Part shown: piece after piece, positions 39,184-47,138 of the stretch
Numbering within the stretch: the first letter of the stretch is position 1
Layout of the letters: every line of letters begins with the position of its first letter
Assembly (NCBI RefSeq): GCF_015207525.1
Contig: NZ_JADEWR010000010.1
Location: 159,660-223,659 of the forward strand
Origin: Nodosilinea sp. LEGE 06152
Lineage (GTDB): Bacteria; Cyanobacteriota; Cyanobacteriia; Phormidesmidales; Phormidesmidaceae
Direction: 5' to 3'
Length of the DNA: 64,000 nucleotides
The notes under the pieces: generated by a model
Databases searched by the model: none
What the model was told of the DNA's origin: nothing
Seen by the model: only the letters and a program-made list of their open reading frames with translations
Made by a program: the position numbers and the translations under genes

Positions 39184-39320
39184 GCCAGTCAGACGATATT
39201 GCTGCTCTGGTTAAGGCGCGACTTCAGCAGGCCCAAAATGCTCTAGAAGCATCCAATGAATGCTACGTACAGGCTGAGAATTTCGTACGCCAGGTGAGAG
39301 AGTACTTACAAACCCTATGA
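39180..39320 (+). pseudogene. Internally deleted HEPN-like toxin remnant (46 aa)
   Basis: An open frame coupled at both ends: its ATG overlaps the nucleotidyltransferase stop and its TGA overlaps the dndD ATG. It reads MSQSDDIAALVKARLQQAQN then NECYVQAENFVRQVREYLQT. The first half resembles the first helix of HEPN proteins and the second half their last helix; the middle, including the RX4-6H catalytic motif, is absent. An in-frame internal deletion that kept coupling to dndD is the simplest reading. It may survive as a translation coupler or a small binding protein. Confidence 0.55.
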
Positions 39321-41287
39321 TCTTCCTCGATCTCACCCTAGAAAACTTTGGCCCCTACTACGGGCAGCACAGCCTCAACCTGCGCCTCGAAGCCGGTCGC
39401 CCCATCATTCTCATCGGCGGGCTGAATGGCGGCGGCAAAACCACCCTGATGGATGCCATTCGCCTAGCCCTGTATGGTCAACGTGCTCAAATCGACCGCC
39501 GCCGCAGTTTGGCCTATGTCAACTTTCTGACCCAGTGCGTCAACAATCAAGCCGCCTCCGAAGAGAGTGCCGCAGTCGAACTCACCTTTGAGCACGTGAT
39601 CTACATTAGCGGCATCGAAAAGCTGGGCCAGGTAAAGGTGCGGCGCACCTGGCAGCGGGGCCGCAAAGATACCCTTACCGTCGAGCTAGACGGCTGGCCC
39701 AACGAATACCTCACCCAAAACTGGGATGAACAAGTCGAAGACTGGCTACCCCTGGGGCTCTCTAACCTATTTTTGTTCGACGGTGAACAGGTCAAAGCCC
39801 TAGCTGAACAAGACACCCCGCCTCCCAGCGTGGTCAGCGCCATTCGCGCCGTTTTGGGGCTAGAACTGGCCGATCGCCTCGCCAACGACCTGGCAGTTTT
39901 GGTTAGCCGCAAACAGGCCGAACTAGGGGATGACGCCGCCCAGCAGCAGGTAGAAACCCTGCGCCACCAGCTCACCCAGGCCGATCGCGATTTATCTACC
40001 GAAGCCGCCACCATTGAGCAACGCGAGGCCGATCTTGCCGCTGCCGAAACCGCCCCGCAAGAAGCCGAAGACCGCTTTTTTGCCGGGGGCGGGCACATCA
40101 CCGAACAGGCCGAACCCCTCCAGCAGCAGGTGAAAACCTGGCGCACCGAAATCAAAATTCAAACCCAGGCGCTCCACGACCTAGCAGCCTCGGTGCTGCC
40201 CCTAGCCATGATTCAGGGTTTGCTCATTGATGGAGCCGCCCAGGGACAACGAGAGCAAGACCAGCAAAAAGCTGCGATCGCCCGCGAAGCCCTAGTCAAC
40301 CACGACCAGCGCCTGCTTGACCTGCTCAGCCAGCTCAAGCTCAAGCCCATCCAGAAAGAGCAAATTGAGGCGTTTATGCAGCAAGAGAGCCAAAGCTTAA
40401 TCACCACCGCCACAGGCGTCGCCTGGCTTGAGGCCTCAGACGATAGCCTGGCTCAGCTCACCCACATCCTTCAGCACCAGTTGGCCAACGAGCAACAGCT
40501 AACCCAAACCCACCTCAGCGCCCTGCAACAGCTCAACGACGACATTGATGCCCTAGAGGGCAAACCGGCCAAAGCCGCCTCTGCCGAAGATTACGAAACC
40601 CTCAAGTCAGCCCGCAACGCGGCTCAAACCGATCTAAAAGAATGCCAGATGGCCTTGGAAATCCACCGTTGCCGCTACGGCGAGCTAGAACGGCAGCGGC
40701 AAACCTTGCAGAAAGCCCTCAGCAGCTATGGCAAGGATGCGATCGCCGACAGCCAAGCCAACATTCTGCTAGACACCGCCCCTAGGGTGCAGGCAACCTT
40801 AGCGGCCTTTAGAGAAAAATTGACCGAGAAAAAGCTTAGCGCCCTTGAGACTCAGGTAACCCAGTACCTTAAACTGCTACTGCACAAAGCTAGCCTGGTG
40901 AGCCAGGTAATGATCGACCCAGCCACCTTTCGCCTTGACCTCTACGATACCGAAGGCGCACCCTTACCCATTCAAAGCCTCTCTGCCGGTGAAAAGCAGC
41001 TACTCGCCATTTCATTCCTTTGGGGTCTAGCCAATAGCTCTGGTCGGCAGCTCCCCGTTGCGATCGATACTCCCCTAGGGCGACTCGACTCAGAACACCG
41101 CAACCACCTGGTCGATAGCTACTTTCCCCAAGCCAGCCACCAAGTCATACTGCTCTCCACCGACACCGAAATTCGCGCCGAAGAGGTAGATCGGCTGCGG
41201 GGGGCAGGGGCGATTTCCCGTGAATATATGCTGGAGTACGATCCAAAACAGCGACAGACAGCAGTGGTATCGGGTTACTTTTGGTAG
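39317..41287 (+). CDS. dndD: DNA sulfur-modification ATPase DndD
   Basis: An SMC/Rad50-like ATPase of 656 residues, needed for phosphorothioate modification together with DndC and DndE. The N-terminus (MIFLDLTLENFGPYYGQHSL) and Walker A GGLNGGGKTT (residues 34-43) are typical, as are FLFDGEQVKALAEQDTPP and a long coiled coil (about 200-520). The C-terminal ABC signature is SLSAGEKQLLAISFLWG with the Walker B/D-loop VAIDTPLGRLDSEHR. Its ATG overlaps the stop of the HEPN remnant. Length is normal (about 660 residues). Confidence 0.88.
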   Translation: MIFLDLTLENFGPYYGQHSLNLRLEAGRPIILIGGLNGGGKTTLMDAIRLALYGQRAQIDRRRSLAYVNFLTQCVNNQAASEESAAVELTFEHVIYISGIEKLGQVKVRRTWQRGRKDTLTVELDGWPNEYLTQNWDEQVEDWLPLGLSNLFLFDGEQVKALAEQDTPPPSVVSAIRAVLGLELADRLANDLAVLVSRKQAELGDDAAQQQVETLRHQLTQADRDLSTEAATIEQREADLAAAETAPQEAEDRFFAGGGHITEQAEPLQQQVKTWRTEIKIQTQALHDLAASVLPLAMIQGLLIDGAAQGQREQDQQKAAIAREALVNHDQRLLDLLSQLKLKPIQKEQIEAFMQQESQSLITTATGVAWLEASDDSLAQLTHILQHQLANEQQLTQTHLSALQQLNDDIDALEGKPAKAASAEDYETLKSARNAAQTDLKECQMALEIHRCRYGELERQRQTLQKALSSYGKDAIADSQANILLDTAPRVQATLAAFREKLTEKKLSALETQVTQYLKLLLHKASLVSQVMIDPATFRLDLYDTEGAPLPIQSLSAGEKQLLAISFLWGLANSSGRQLPVAIDTPLGRLDSEHRNHLVDSYFPQASHQVILLSTDTEIRAEEVDRLRGAGAISREYMLEYDPKQRQTAVVSGYFW

Positions 41288-41593
41288 ATGGTTATGCAAA
41301 TTGAACTTCCTCAGGCTGCGCTTAAACAGTTTTGCCAACGCCACCACATTAAAAAGCTATCGGTATTTGGCTCTGTGCTGAGGCCAGACTTTAGCGCTGA
41401 GAGTGATGTCGATTTCTTGGTCGAATTTGAGGCCGATCATATTCCCGGACTCATTCGTCTAGCGGGTTTAGAACTAGAGCTATCTAACCTAATTCACCGC
41501 GAGGTCGATTTGAGAACTCCCAAGGATCTAAGCCGTTATTTTCGAGACGACGTTCTAAGCACTGCGGTAGTTCAGTATGACAGCGCTCAATGA
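41288..41593 (+). CDS. mntA: MntA-type nucleotidyltransferase antitoxin
   Basis: A 101-residue nucleotidyltransferase starting directly after the dndD stop. GSX10DXD is complete: Gly 28, Ser 29, Asp 40, Asp 42 (FGSVLRPDFSAESDVDF). It overlaps the HepT-like gene by 17 bp. In this family the enzyme modifies the HEPN toxin and so neutralises it. Position between dndD and dndE is unusual. Confidence 0.82.
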   Translation: MVMQIELPQAALKQFCQRHHIKKLSVFGSVLRPDFSAESDVDFLVEFEADHIPGLIRLAGLELELSNLIHREVDLRTPKDLSRYFRDDVLSTAVVQYDSAQ

Positions 41594-41915
41594 CGATATT
41601 CGATTGAGGCATATGCTAGATGCCGCTAATCAGGCGATCGCATTCATGGAAGGCAGAAGCAAACTTTCCCTCGATGCCGATGCCATGTTGTTGCTAGCCG
41701 TGGTCAAAGCTATTGAGATTGTTGGTGAAGCCGCCGCCAAAATCACTAAAGAACGGCAAGCTGAGATTCCGCAAATTCCCTGGTCCCAGATCATCAGCAT
41801 GCAAAACCGCTTGACTCATGCCTACTTTGATATTGATACTGATGTCCTTTGGCAAACCATTGTCGAAGATCTGCCTGAGCTGATTCGTGAGCTTGAAACA
41901 CAAATAGACCAATAG
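41577..41915 (+). CDS. hepT: HepT-type HEPN toxin with altered catalytic motif
   Basis: A 112-residue DUF86/HEPN protein. The expected ribonuclease motif is RX4HXY, but here it is QNRLTHAY, with Gln 76 where the Arg is usual, then His 81 and Tyr 83. Other family features are present (AIEIVGEAAAKITKE, DVLWQTIVEDLPEL). Overlaps mntA by 17 bp and ends 2 bp before the dndE ATG, so it sits inside the dnd operon. The substitution may reduce or abolish RNase activity, unless Arg 78 compensates. Confidence 0.8.
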   Translation: MTALNDDIRLRHMLDAANQAIAFMEGRSKLSLDADAMLLLAVVKAIEIVGEAAAKITKERQAEIPQIPWSQIISMQNRLTHAYFDIDTDVLWQTIVEDLPELIRELETQIDQ

Positions 41916-41917
41916 CT

Positions 41918-42310
41918 ATGCAACCTCCTACCGATCGCATTAAACTTTCGCAAGCCGCCAAAGATCAATTGATCAAGCTCAAGCGCGTAACCAAAATCTC
42001 TACATGGAATGTGCTTTGTCGTTGGGCCTTATGTCGCTCCCTGGCAGAACCGTCTATACCCTCGCCCGTACCCATCCCCGCCGACAGCAACTTAGAAATG
42101 ACCTGGCAGGTCTTCGGTGGCCCTGTTGCCGACCAGTTGCTTATCGCCCTTAAGCAGCGCTGCCACCAAGATGGGCTAGGGACAGACGCAGAAACCCTCA
42201 CCACCCAGCTCCGCCTGCACCTGCACCGGGGCATCGGCTACCTAGCGGGTGATCTCAATTTGAAATCGATTGAAAACTTTTGCCAACTCGCTTTGCCCGA
42301 ACGGACTTGA
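41918..42310 (+). CDS. dndE: DNA sulfur-modification protein DndE
   Basis: A 130-residue helical DNA-binding protein required for phosphorothioation. DRIKLSQAAKDQLIKLKRVT and STWNVLCRWALCRSL are the conserved N-terminal part; LRLHLHRGIGYLAGD is the conserved C-terminal motif. Length is in the family range. It starts 2 bp after the HepT gene stop, and is the last + strand gene of the operon; the downstream Uma2-like gene is convergent. Confidence 0.82.
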   Translation: MQPPTDRIKLSQAAKDQLIKLKRVTKISTWNVLCRWALCRSLAEPSIPSPVPIPADSNLEMTWQVFGGPVADQLLIALKQRCHQDGLGTDAETLTTQLRLHLHRGIGYLAGDLNLKSIENFCQLALPERT

Positions 42311-42319
42311 CCAAAATAA

Positions 42320-43714
42320 TCACAGCTCTACTAAATGACGCTCAATTTGCCAGAGCTGATCTGCCGTCAACCACCCTTCATCGACCCACAGCAGATTAAT
42401 GCGCAAGTTTGAATCAAGGTCACGCAGCAGGTCGTAGGCTTGCCAAGCGTTATCTAGTTCATCCCAATGCACCAGCGTGATGTCTGACCAGTAGTTCAGC
42501 GGTTGAGCCATGGCCAGTTCGCCAATTACCCCCAGCCGCTCTACCGAAAAATGACTTCTAAGCCGTTCTGCGGCCTGTCGAGCTGTTGTCCACCATTCAG
42601 CTTTGCGCTCTGCATCCCGCTGCTCTGCCTCAATCCGCTGCCGTAAGCCCTGAATCCAGCACTGGGGAGGCAGCAGCTTGACGGTGCTGATCAGCCCAAA
42701 CGTCATCATCAGCATGGCTAACACGTTGCGCGTACCTGGGGTCGAGCCAATCAGCGGCTTACCGTCGATGAACTCAAACTTGGCCCGGGGGCTCCAGCTA
42801 ATGTATTCCTCAAAGCAAAGGGGCACGGGCTCGGCTTGAATGTTGGGGATAAATAGGGCCGCCCCCCACTGTGGCCCGGCCTCGTAATGGCGCTGATAGC
42901 CCCCTGATGCCTGCTCAACCACAAAAGCATCGGGTTCTAACGGCGTTTGATCGGTCTCCTCTTGCCAAAGGGCACTGGGCCTGAAGGCCAACCCCGGAGC
43001 ACTGCTAGGGCGGTAGTAGCCATCGGTCTCTGGCAGCTGGGGTTGATACTGCCCATCATCCAGTCGGTAAAACTCTATTTGCTGCGCCGCTGGGTCAATC
43101 AGCCAATACTCAAGAACACCTGCGGCCTGGTAGTAATTACTCTTGGTAGTGCGATCGCAGTCTTCATGCCCTGGCATCACAATTTCGATCACCAGCTCCG
43201 CAGGGCCGCTCAAAAACGCCTCATAGAGCTGGTTCAACCCCTGGTTTTTAAAGAACACTAGGTCTGGCGTAAAGCCGTTATTGCCTAGCCGCATGACAAA
43301 ATCGCGTCCGAGGGAATGCCCGCCCACCTGCCCATCGAGCCGAAACAGATCCATGATCAGCTTTTGCCGCAGACGGTGGTGGGGCCAGGTAACCTGAACA
43401 CTGCCCGCCGATAGGACCTCTGGGGTAAATGCGATCGCACTAGCGGCAGACTCCAACTCATTGAGCTGGGCATTGATAGAACCTGTCTGCGGCAGCGGCA
43501 GACTATAGCCAGCAACCAGGGCCTGGAACCAGGTTTCGATTGGGGCCAGTGCGATCGCGGCCTCGGCCCCCCAGCCCTGCAAAATCTGCCTCAGCAGCAA
43601 CCGACTCCCCATGAGAGAATTGCCCACAATCAGCTGCCCCTCAATCAGCTCCAGATTGCCCTCTGGTTTGCTGTTGAGCCAGTTGTCAAACAGCTCAGTC
43701 TTGGGGGGGTGCAT
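42320..43714 (-). CDS. Long Uma2-family (DUF820) protein downstream of dndC
   Basis: A 464-residue protein. The middle (about residues 110-230) has the Uma2 fold: HSLGRDFVMRLGNNGFTPDL (active-site Asp after the TPDL), LVIEIVMPGHEDCDR, SNYYQAAGVLEYWLIDP. The N-terminal about 100 residues (DNWLNSKPEGNLELIEGQLI) and the C-terminal about 160 residues (from FEEYISWSPRAKFEFIDGKP) look like further, possibly duplicated, segments: ELIEGQLIVGNS and EFIDGKPLIGST resemble each other, and IETWFQALVAG and CWIQGLRQRI may also match. Start ATG 43714 is chosen; GTG 43735 would overlap dndC. It is on the same strand as dndC and probably co-transcribed. Confidence 0.6.
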   Translation of the reverse strand: MHPPKTELFDNWLNSKPEGNLELIEGQLIVGNSLMGSRLLLRQILQGWGAEAAIALAPIETWFQALVAGYSLPLPQTGSINAQLNELESAASAIAFTPEVLSAGSVQVTWPHHRLRQKLIMDLFRLDGQVGGHSLGRDFVMRLGNNGFTPDLVFFKNQGLNQLYEAFLSGPAELVIEIVMPGHEDCDRTTKSNYYQAAGVLEYWLIDPAAQQIEFYRLDDGQYQPQLPETDGYYRPSSAPGLAFRPSALWQEETDQTPLEPDAFVVEQASGGYQRHYEAGPQWGAALFIPNIQAEPVPLCFEEYISWSPRAKFEFIDGKPLIGSTPGTRNVLAMLMMTFGLISTVKLLPPQCWIQGLRQRIEAEQRDAERKAEWWTTARQAAERLRSHFSVERLGVIGELAMAQPLNYWSDITLVHWDELDNAWQAYDLLRDLDSNLRINLLWVDEGWLTADQLWQIERHLVEL

Positions 43715-43724
43715 AGATAATCGT

Positions 43725-44930
43725 CTACCACTCACTAAAAATTAGCGGTTGCACACTCCCATCCGACAAGATTTCCGGCAGCCATTCGTCACCGCGATGC
43801 TCGGTGCCATCCCACTTTTCGGGCCAAGTCTCGGCAGCAATCAGCTCTCGAATGCGGGCCAGCTCCTCAGCGCTAATCAGGCAAATATCCGGCTGTCCCA
43901 TCTGGGCCGCCCCGGCATTCACCTCTGCTTCAATGCGAAGAATTTCCCCCAGCATCCACTCCCTCGCCTCCAGGGTCAGCGGCCCCAAGCGGCCCTGCTT
44001 CTTCGCCAACGAACCATCCTTCTTCACTTCCCCATGCTTCCGCAAACGGTACTGAGGCTTCTTGACTTCCCAATACAGCGGGCGCAGCTGCCGCAGCGGG
44101 GCCAAGTAAGTCCACTTCGCGTTCGCCAGCACCCGCTCTAGAGCTGCATCTTCTTGCACCAGCGGGCAGCCAATGCAGCCTGTGCGGGCGTTGATCGACT
44201 CGGTTTCGCCCAGGTCATCCTGGGGGTCGTGGCCGTAGACCTCGGCAATGTCGAAGGTGGGGTAGCCTAGCTCCACATCGGCCTGCACTAGCCAGTCCCA
44301 CACGTGGCAGACTCGCCAGTGCAGCAGCGGGGCCAACGTATCGGCCACCGCACTAGAGGTGGTCTGCTGAAACCAGCCCTGACCGCACTCGCCACCGTCG
44401 CGGCTACAGCTCATGGCAACTCGCTGGTCACGCGCCGCAGATTCGCCCACCCGCACCCCCGTCAGCATGAAAAACTTTTCGCCCCGCTCCTGCCGCAGGG
44501 TTTCTAGCTCCCGCTCCATACTCATCACCTTGAGCTTGGGCGTACACCAGCGAAAAGTGTTGCTCGGCGGCGGCACCCCTCGCCCTAGCATATAGACGAA
44601 GTAGCGGTGGTCAAGCTTGGGCAGCACGACCCGGGTATCAAAACCTTTTTCCCTCAGCTTGGCCAGCAGAGCCATGGCCGCATTGTGCAGCGGCGGCAGC
44701 TCCTGGCGGGTATCGGCGTAGAGAACTGTAACGCTCTCAGGCCGAGGCACCAGACCCTTATCAATTAAATCGGCAACTAATGTAACGGTGGCTGAAGAAT
44801 CTTTGCCGCCCGAGAACGCGATCGCCCAATGCTTATACAAAGAACCATAGTGGCGCAACGACTCCGCCGATAGCTCAGTGCTGCGGTCAAGGGAGAGGCG
44901 ATCGCTTTCAAATAGGCTGAGCGTTCTCAT
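43725..44930 (-). CDS. dndC: DNA sulfur-modification protein DndC
   Basis: The PAPS-reductase-like enzyme of phosphorothioation, 401 residues. It has the PP-loop SGGKDS (residues 40-45) that activates the DNA backbone with ATP. Cys residues for its Fe-S cluster are present: FRWCTPKLKV, MSCSRDGGECG and RTGCIGCPL. The WDWL.. HVWDW segment and RLGPLTLEAREWMLGEILRI are also family features. It is transcribed away from dndD and dndE, unlike the usual dndBCDE order, with the Uma2-like gene downstream and a 152-bp divergent region shared with the methyltransferase gene. Confidence 0.9.
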   Translation of the reverse strand: MRTLSLFESDRLSLDRSTELSAESLRHYGSLYKHWAIAFSGGKDSSATVTLVADLIDKGLVPRPESVTVLYADTRQELPPLHNAAMALLAKLREKGFDTRVVLPKLDHRYFVYMLGRGVPPPSNTFRWCTPKLKVMSMERELETLRQERGEKFFMLTGVRVGESAARDQRVAMSCSRDGGECGQGWFQQTTSSAVADTLAPLLHWRVCHVWDWLVQADVELGYPTFDIAEVYGHDPQDDLGETESINARTGCIGCPLVQEDAALERVLANAKWTYLAPLRQLRPLYWEVKKPQYRLRKHGEVKKDGSLAKKQGRLGPLTLEAREWMLGEILRIEAEVNAGAAQMGQPDICLISAEELARIRELIAAETWPEKWDGTEHRGDEWLPEILSDGSVQPLIFSEW

Positions 44931-45082
44931 TCAAGCCAAGCATTACAGCGGCAATAAACGTTGAGTAGCGTCATTCTAACGGCAAAGGGATACCGGGGCG
45001 CTAGATGTAGGAGTTTCTTTTTGAATTAGGTGGTTTGGGGCCAGAGAATGCCTGTTAGAGGTGTCATACAAGTGTACTGAAT

Positions 45083-47107
45083 ATGACTCAGAGTGTTGAT
45101 GTTCTGTCGCAACCCGCTACAAGCTTGCCCCACGCCGAGCTGGTCAAGCACTGTCAGGGCAGCACAATCGGCAAATGCTTGCCCAATGCGTTCTACATTC
45201 ATAAATCCGCCCTGCCATCTATAGATAGCACCCTGCGACATCAAGAACAGTGCGCCCGCAACCTGCTAACAAAGCAGTTGCCCTTTACCCTGGTCAAGTT
45301 CCACTTCGACCAGCCCAAACTCTCCTACCTCTACTACCCCGAGTTCGACGCCGAACCCCACCCCCTGCTCCGCACTAGCACCATTGTGGACTGGGCCACC
45401 GGCACCGTCGAAACTCGCGACTACAGCGATGCCCCCAACCCGCCGCTGCTCCACCGCAAAGAAACCTTCATTACCGCTGACTACCCCCACTACAGCCGCT
45501 TTGCCCATTTGACCCAGCAGCAGGTCGCTATGGGTCTGCTCGACAACTCTCGCGAAATTGGCACCCAGCTCAACTGGGAACGCCGCCTCGCTCAGCAGGG
45601 CATCGAAATCCACAACCACGCCCTGGCTTGCCCGATCAAGTCGGCTCAACAGGCCAAGCCCAAGATTCAGAGGCACAAAGCGGCGATCGCCCGCGTCACT
45701 GCATCTAAACCCGTCCGCCTCGCTGTGGAAGCTGAACTCTTTCCGCCCGACACCACCTACTTCGACTACGGCTGCGGCCATGGAGCCGATATTGAGTACA
45801 TCCACCGCCTGGGCCTCACCAGCTCCGGCTGGGATCCTCACTTTCGCCTCGATATTCCCCACACCCCCGCCGATGTGGTCAACCTGGGCTACGTGATCAA
45901 CGTCATCGAAGACACCGCCGAGCGCAGGGAAGCCCTGATTAACGCTTGGGGTCTGGCCCAGAAGGTGCTCATTGTCGCCGCCCAGGTGCTGATCGACGAT
46001 CGCACCCGAGGCGTCATTGCCTACGGCGACGGCATCATCACCAGCCGCAACACCTTCCAGAAATACTACGAGCAAGAAGAACTCAAAGCCTACATCGACC
46101 AGGTGCTCGGCGTAGACGCCATCCCCATCGCTCTGGGGATTTACTTTGTCTTTCGCGACGAGGCCCAGGCCGAAGCCTTCCGCGCCTCCCGCTATCGCTC
46201 CCATGCTACGGCACCGCGCATTCGCCTCAAGGTCAGCAAGTTTGAGGAATACCGCGATCGCCTCCAACCGCTGATGGACTTCTACACCGATCGCGGTCGC
46301 CTGCCCACCGTTGAAGAGGTAGGGGCACAGCATGCTGTGCCCCTACAGGAGACCTTTGGCAGCATCAAGCGAGCCTTCACCGTCGTTCTGCAAGCGACCG
46401 ATGTGGGGGAGTGGGATGCGATCGCTGACAAGCGCCGCAACGATCTACTCGTCTACCTGGCCCTCAGCCACTTCGGTAATCGCCCCAAATTCAAAGACCT
46501 CTCCCCCTCAGTACAGGCCGATATCAAAGCCCTCTTCGGCAGCTACCAGCAGGCCTGCACCGCCGCCGATCTGATGCTCATGACCCTGGGCCGCACGGAG
46601 ATGATCGAACAGCGCTGTCGACAGAGTGCGATCGGCCAGCAGCGACCCAATTCCCTGTGGGTGCATGTCTCTGCTCTAGATCAGCTCGACCCGCTGCTAC
46701 GCCTTTACGAAGGGTGTGCATCCCGCACTATTGGCCGCCCCGAGGAAGCCACAGTAGTGAAGTTCCATGTTCAGAAGCCACAAATCACCTACCTGGCATT
46801 TCCCAATTTCGACAAAGAGCCGCACCCGGCGTTGAGGACCAGCATGGCGATCGCCCTTCAAGATCTCTACGTGCGCTGCCGCGACTACGACCCCGACAAC
46901 TCTCCCCTGCTCCACCAAAAAGATCAGACTATTGCCCCCGACTATCCTAACTATGCCAAGTTCGCCAAACTCAGCCAGCAAGAGCAAAAGTGGGGCCTGC
47001 TCGACGATGTGAAGGCGATTTTTGATCAGCGCGGCTGGGAGCAGTGTTTGGCTGACCACAGTGTAGAACTACGGGGACACCGGCTGGTGCGGCGCAAAGC
47101 TCAATAA
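45083..47107 (+). CDS. Dnd-associated putative methyltransferase with duplicated terminal domain
   Basis: A 674-residue protein of the phosphorothioation-associated methyltransferase family. An N-terminal domain (about 20-185: GSTIGKCLPNAFYIHKSALP, KFHFDQPKLSYLYYPEFDAE) is followed by a Rossmann methyltransferase (about 220-350: TYFDYGCGHGADIEYIHRLG, VVNLGYVINVIED). After a helical stretch, the C-terminus (about 510-672) repeats the first domain: SAIGQQRPNSLWVHVSALDQ, KFHVQKPQITYLAFPNFDKE, with matching SPLLHQKDQTIAPDYPNY. A 28-bp perfect palindrome is inserted in frame at 46319-46346. It is divergent from dndC. Target and product unknown. Confidence 0.78.
   Translation: MTQSVDVLSQPATSLPHAELVKHCQGSTIGKCLPNAFYIHKSALPSIDSTLRHQEQCARNLLTKQLPFTLVKFHFDQPKLSYLYYPEFDAEPHPLLRTSTIVDWATGTVETRDYSDAPNPPLLHRKETFITADYPHYSRFAHLTQQQVAMGLLDNSREIGTQLNWERRLAQQGIEIHNHALACPIKSAQQAKPKIQRHKAAIARVTASKPVRLAVEAELFPPDTTYFDYGCGHGADIEYIHRLGLTSSGWDPHFRLDIPHTPADVVNLGYVINVIEDTAERREALINAWGLAQKVLIVAAQVLIDDRTRGVIAYGDGIITSRNTFQKYYEQEELKAYIDQVLGVDAIPIALGIYFVFRDEAQAEAFRASRYRSHATAPRIRLKVSKFEEYRDRLQPLMDFYTDRGRLPTVEEVGAQHAVPLQETFGSIKRAFTVVLQATDVGEWDAIADKRRNDLLVYLALSHFGNRPKFKDLSPSVQADIKALFGSYQQACTAADLMLMTLGRTEMIEQRCRQSAIGQQRPNSLWVHVSALDQLDPLLRLYEGCASRTIGRPEEATVVKFHVQKPQITYLAFPNFDKEPHPALRTSMAIALQDLYVRCRDYDPDNSPLLHQKDQTIAPDYPNYAKFAKLSQQEQKWGLLDDVKAIFDQRGWEQCLADHSVELRGHRLVRRKAQ
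46319..46346. repeat. 28-bp perfect palindrome inserted in the methyltransferase gene
   Basis: Left arm GTAGGGGCACAGCA (46319-46332) and its exact reverse complement (46333-46346). It resembles dispersed palindromic repeats of the TAGGGGC...GCCCCTA type common in cyanobacteria. It keeps the frame, coding VGAQHAVPLQ between the conserved LPTVEE and TFGSIKRAF segments. Confidence 0.8.
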
Positions 47108-47138
47108 TAGGACGAATCACCGATGAATCTATTAGACC

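Noticed and set aside
45063..45087. GTCATA / TATGAC inverted repeat in the dndC-methyltransferase divergent region
   Set aside because: The right arm overlaps the start codon of the methyltransferase gene and the arms are only six bases, so chance is likely.
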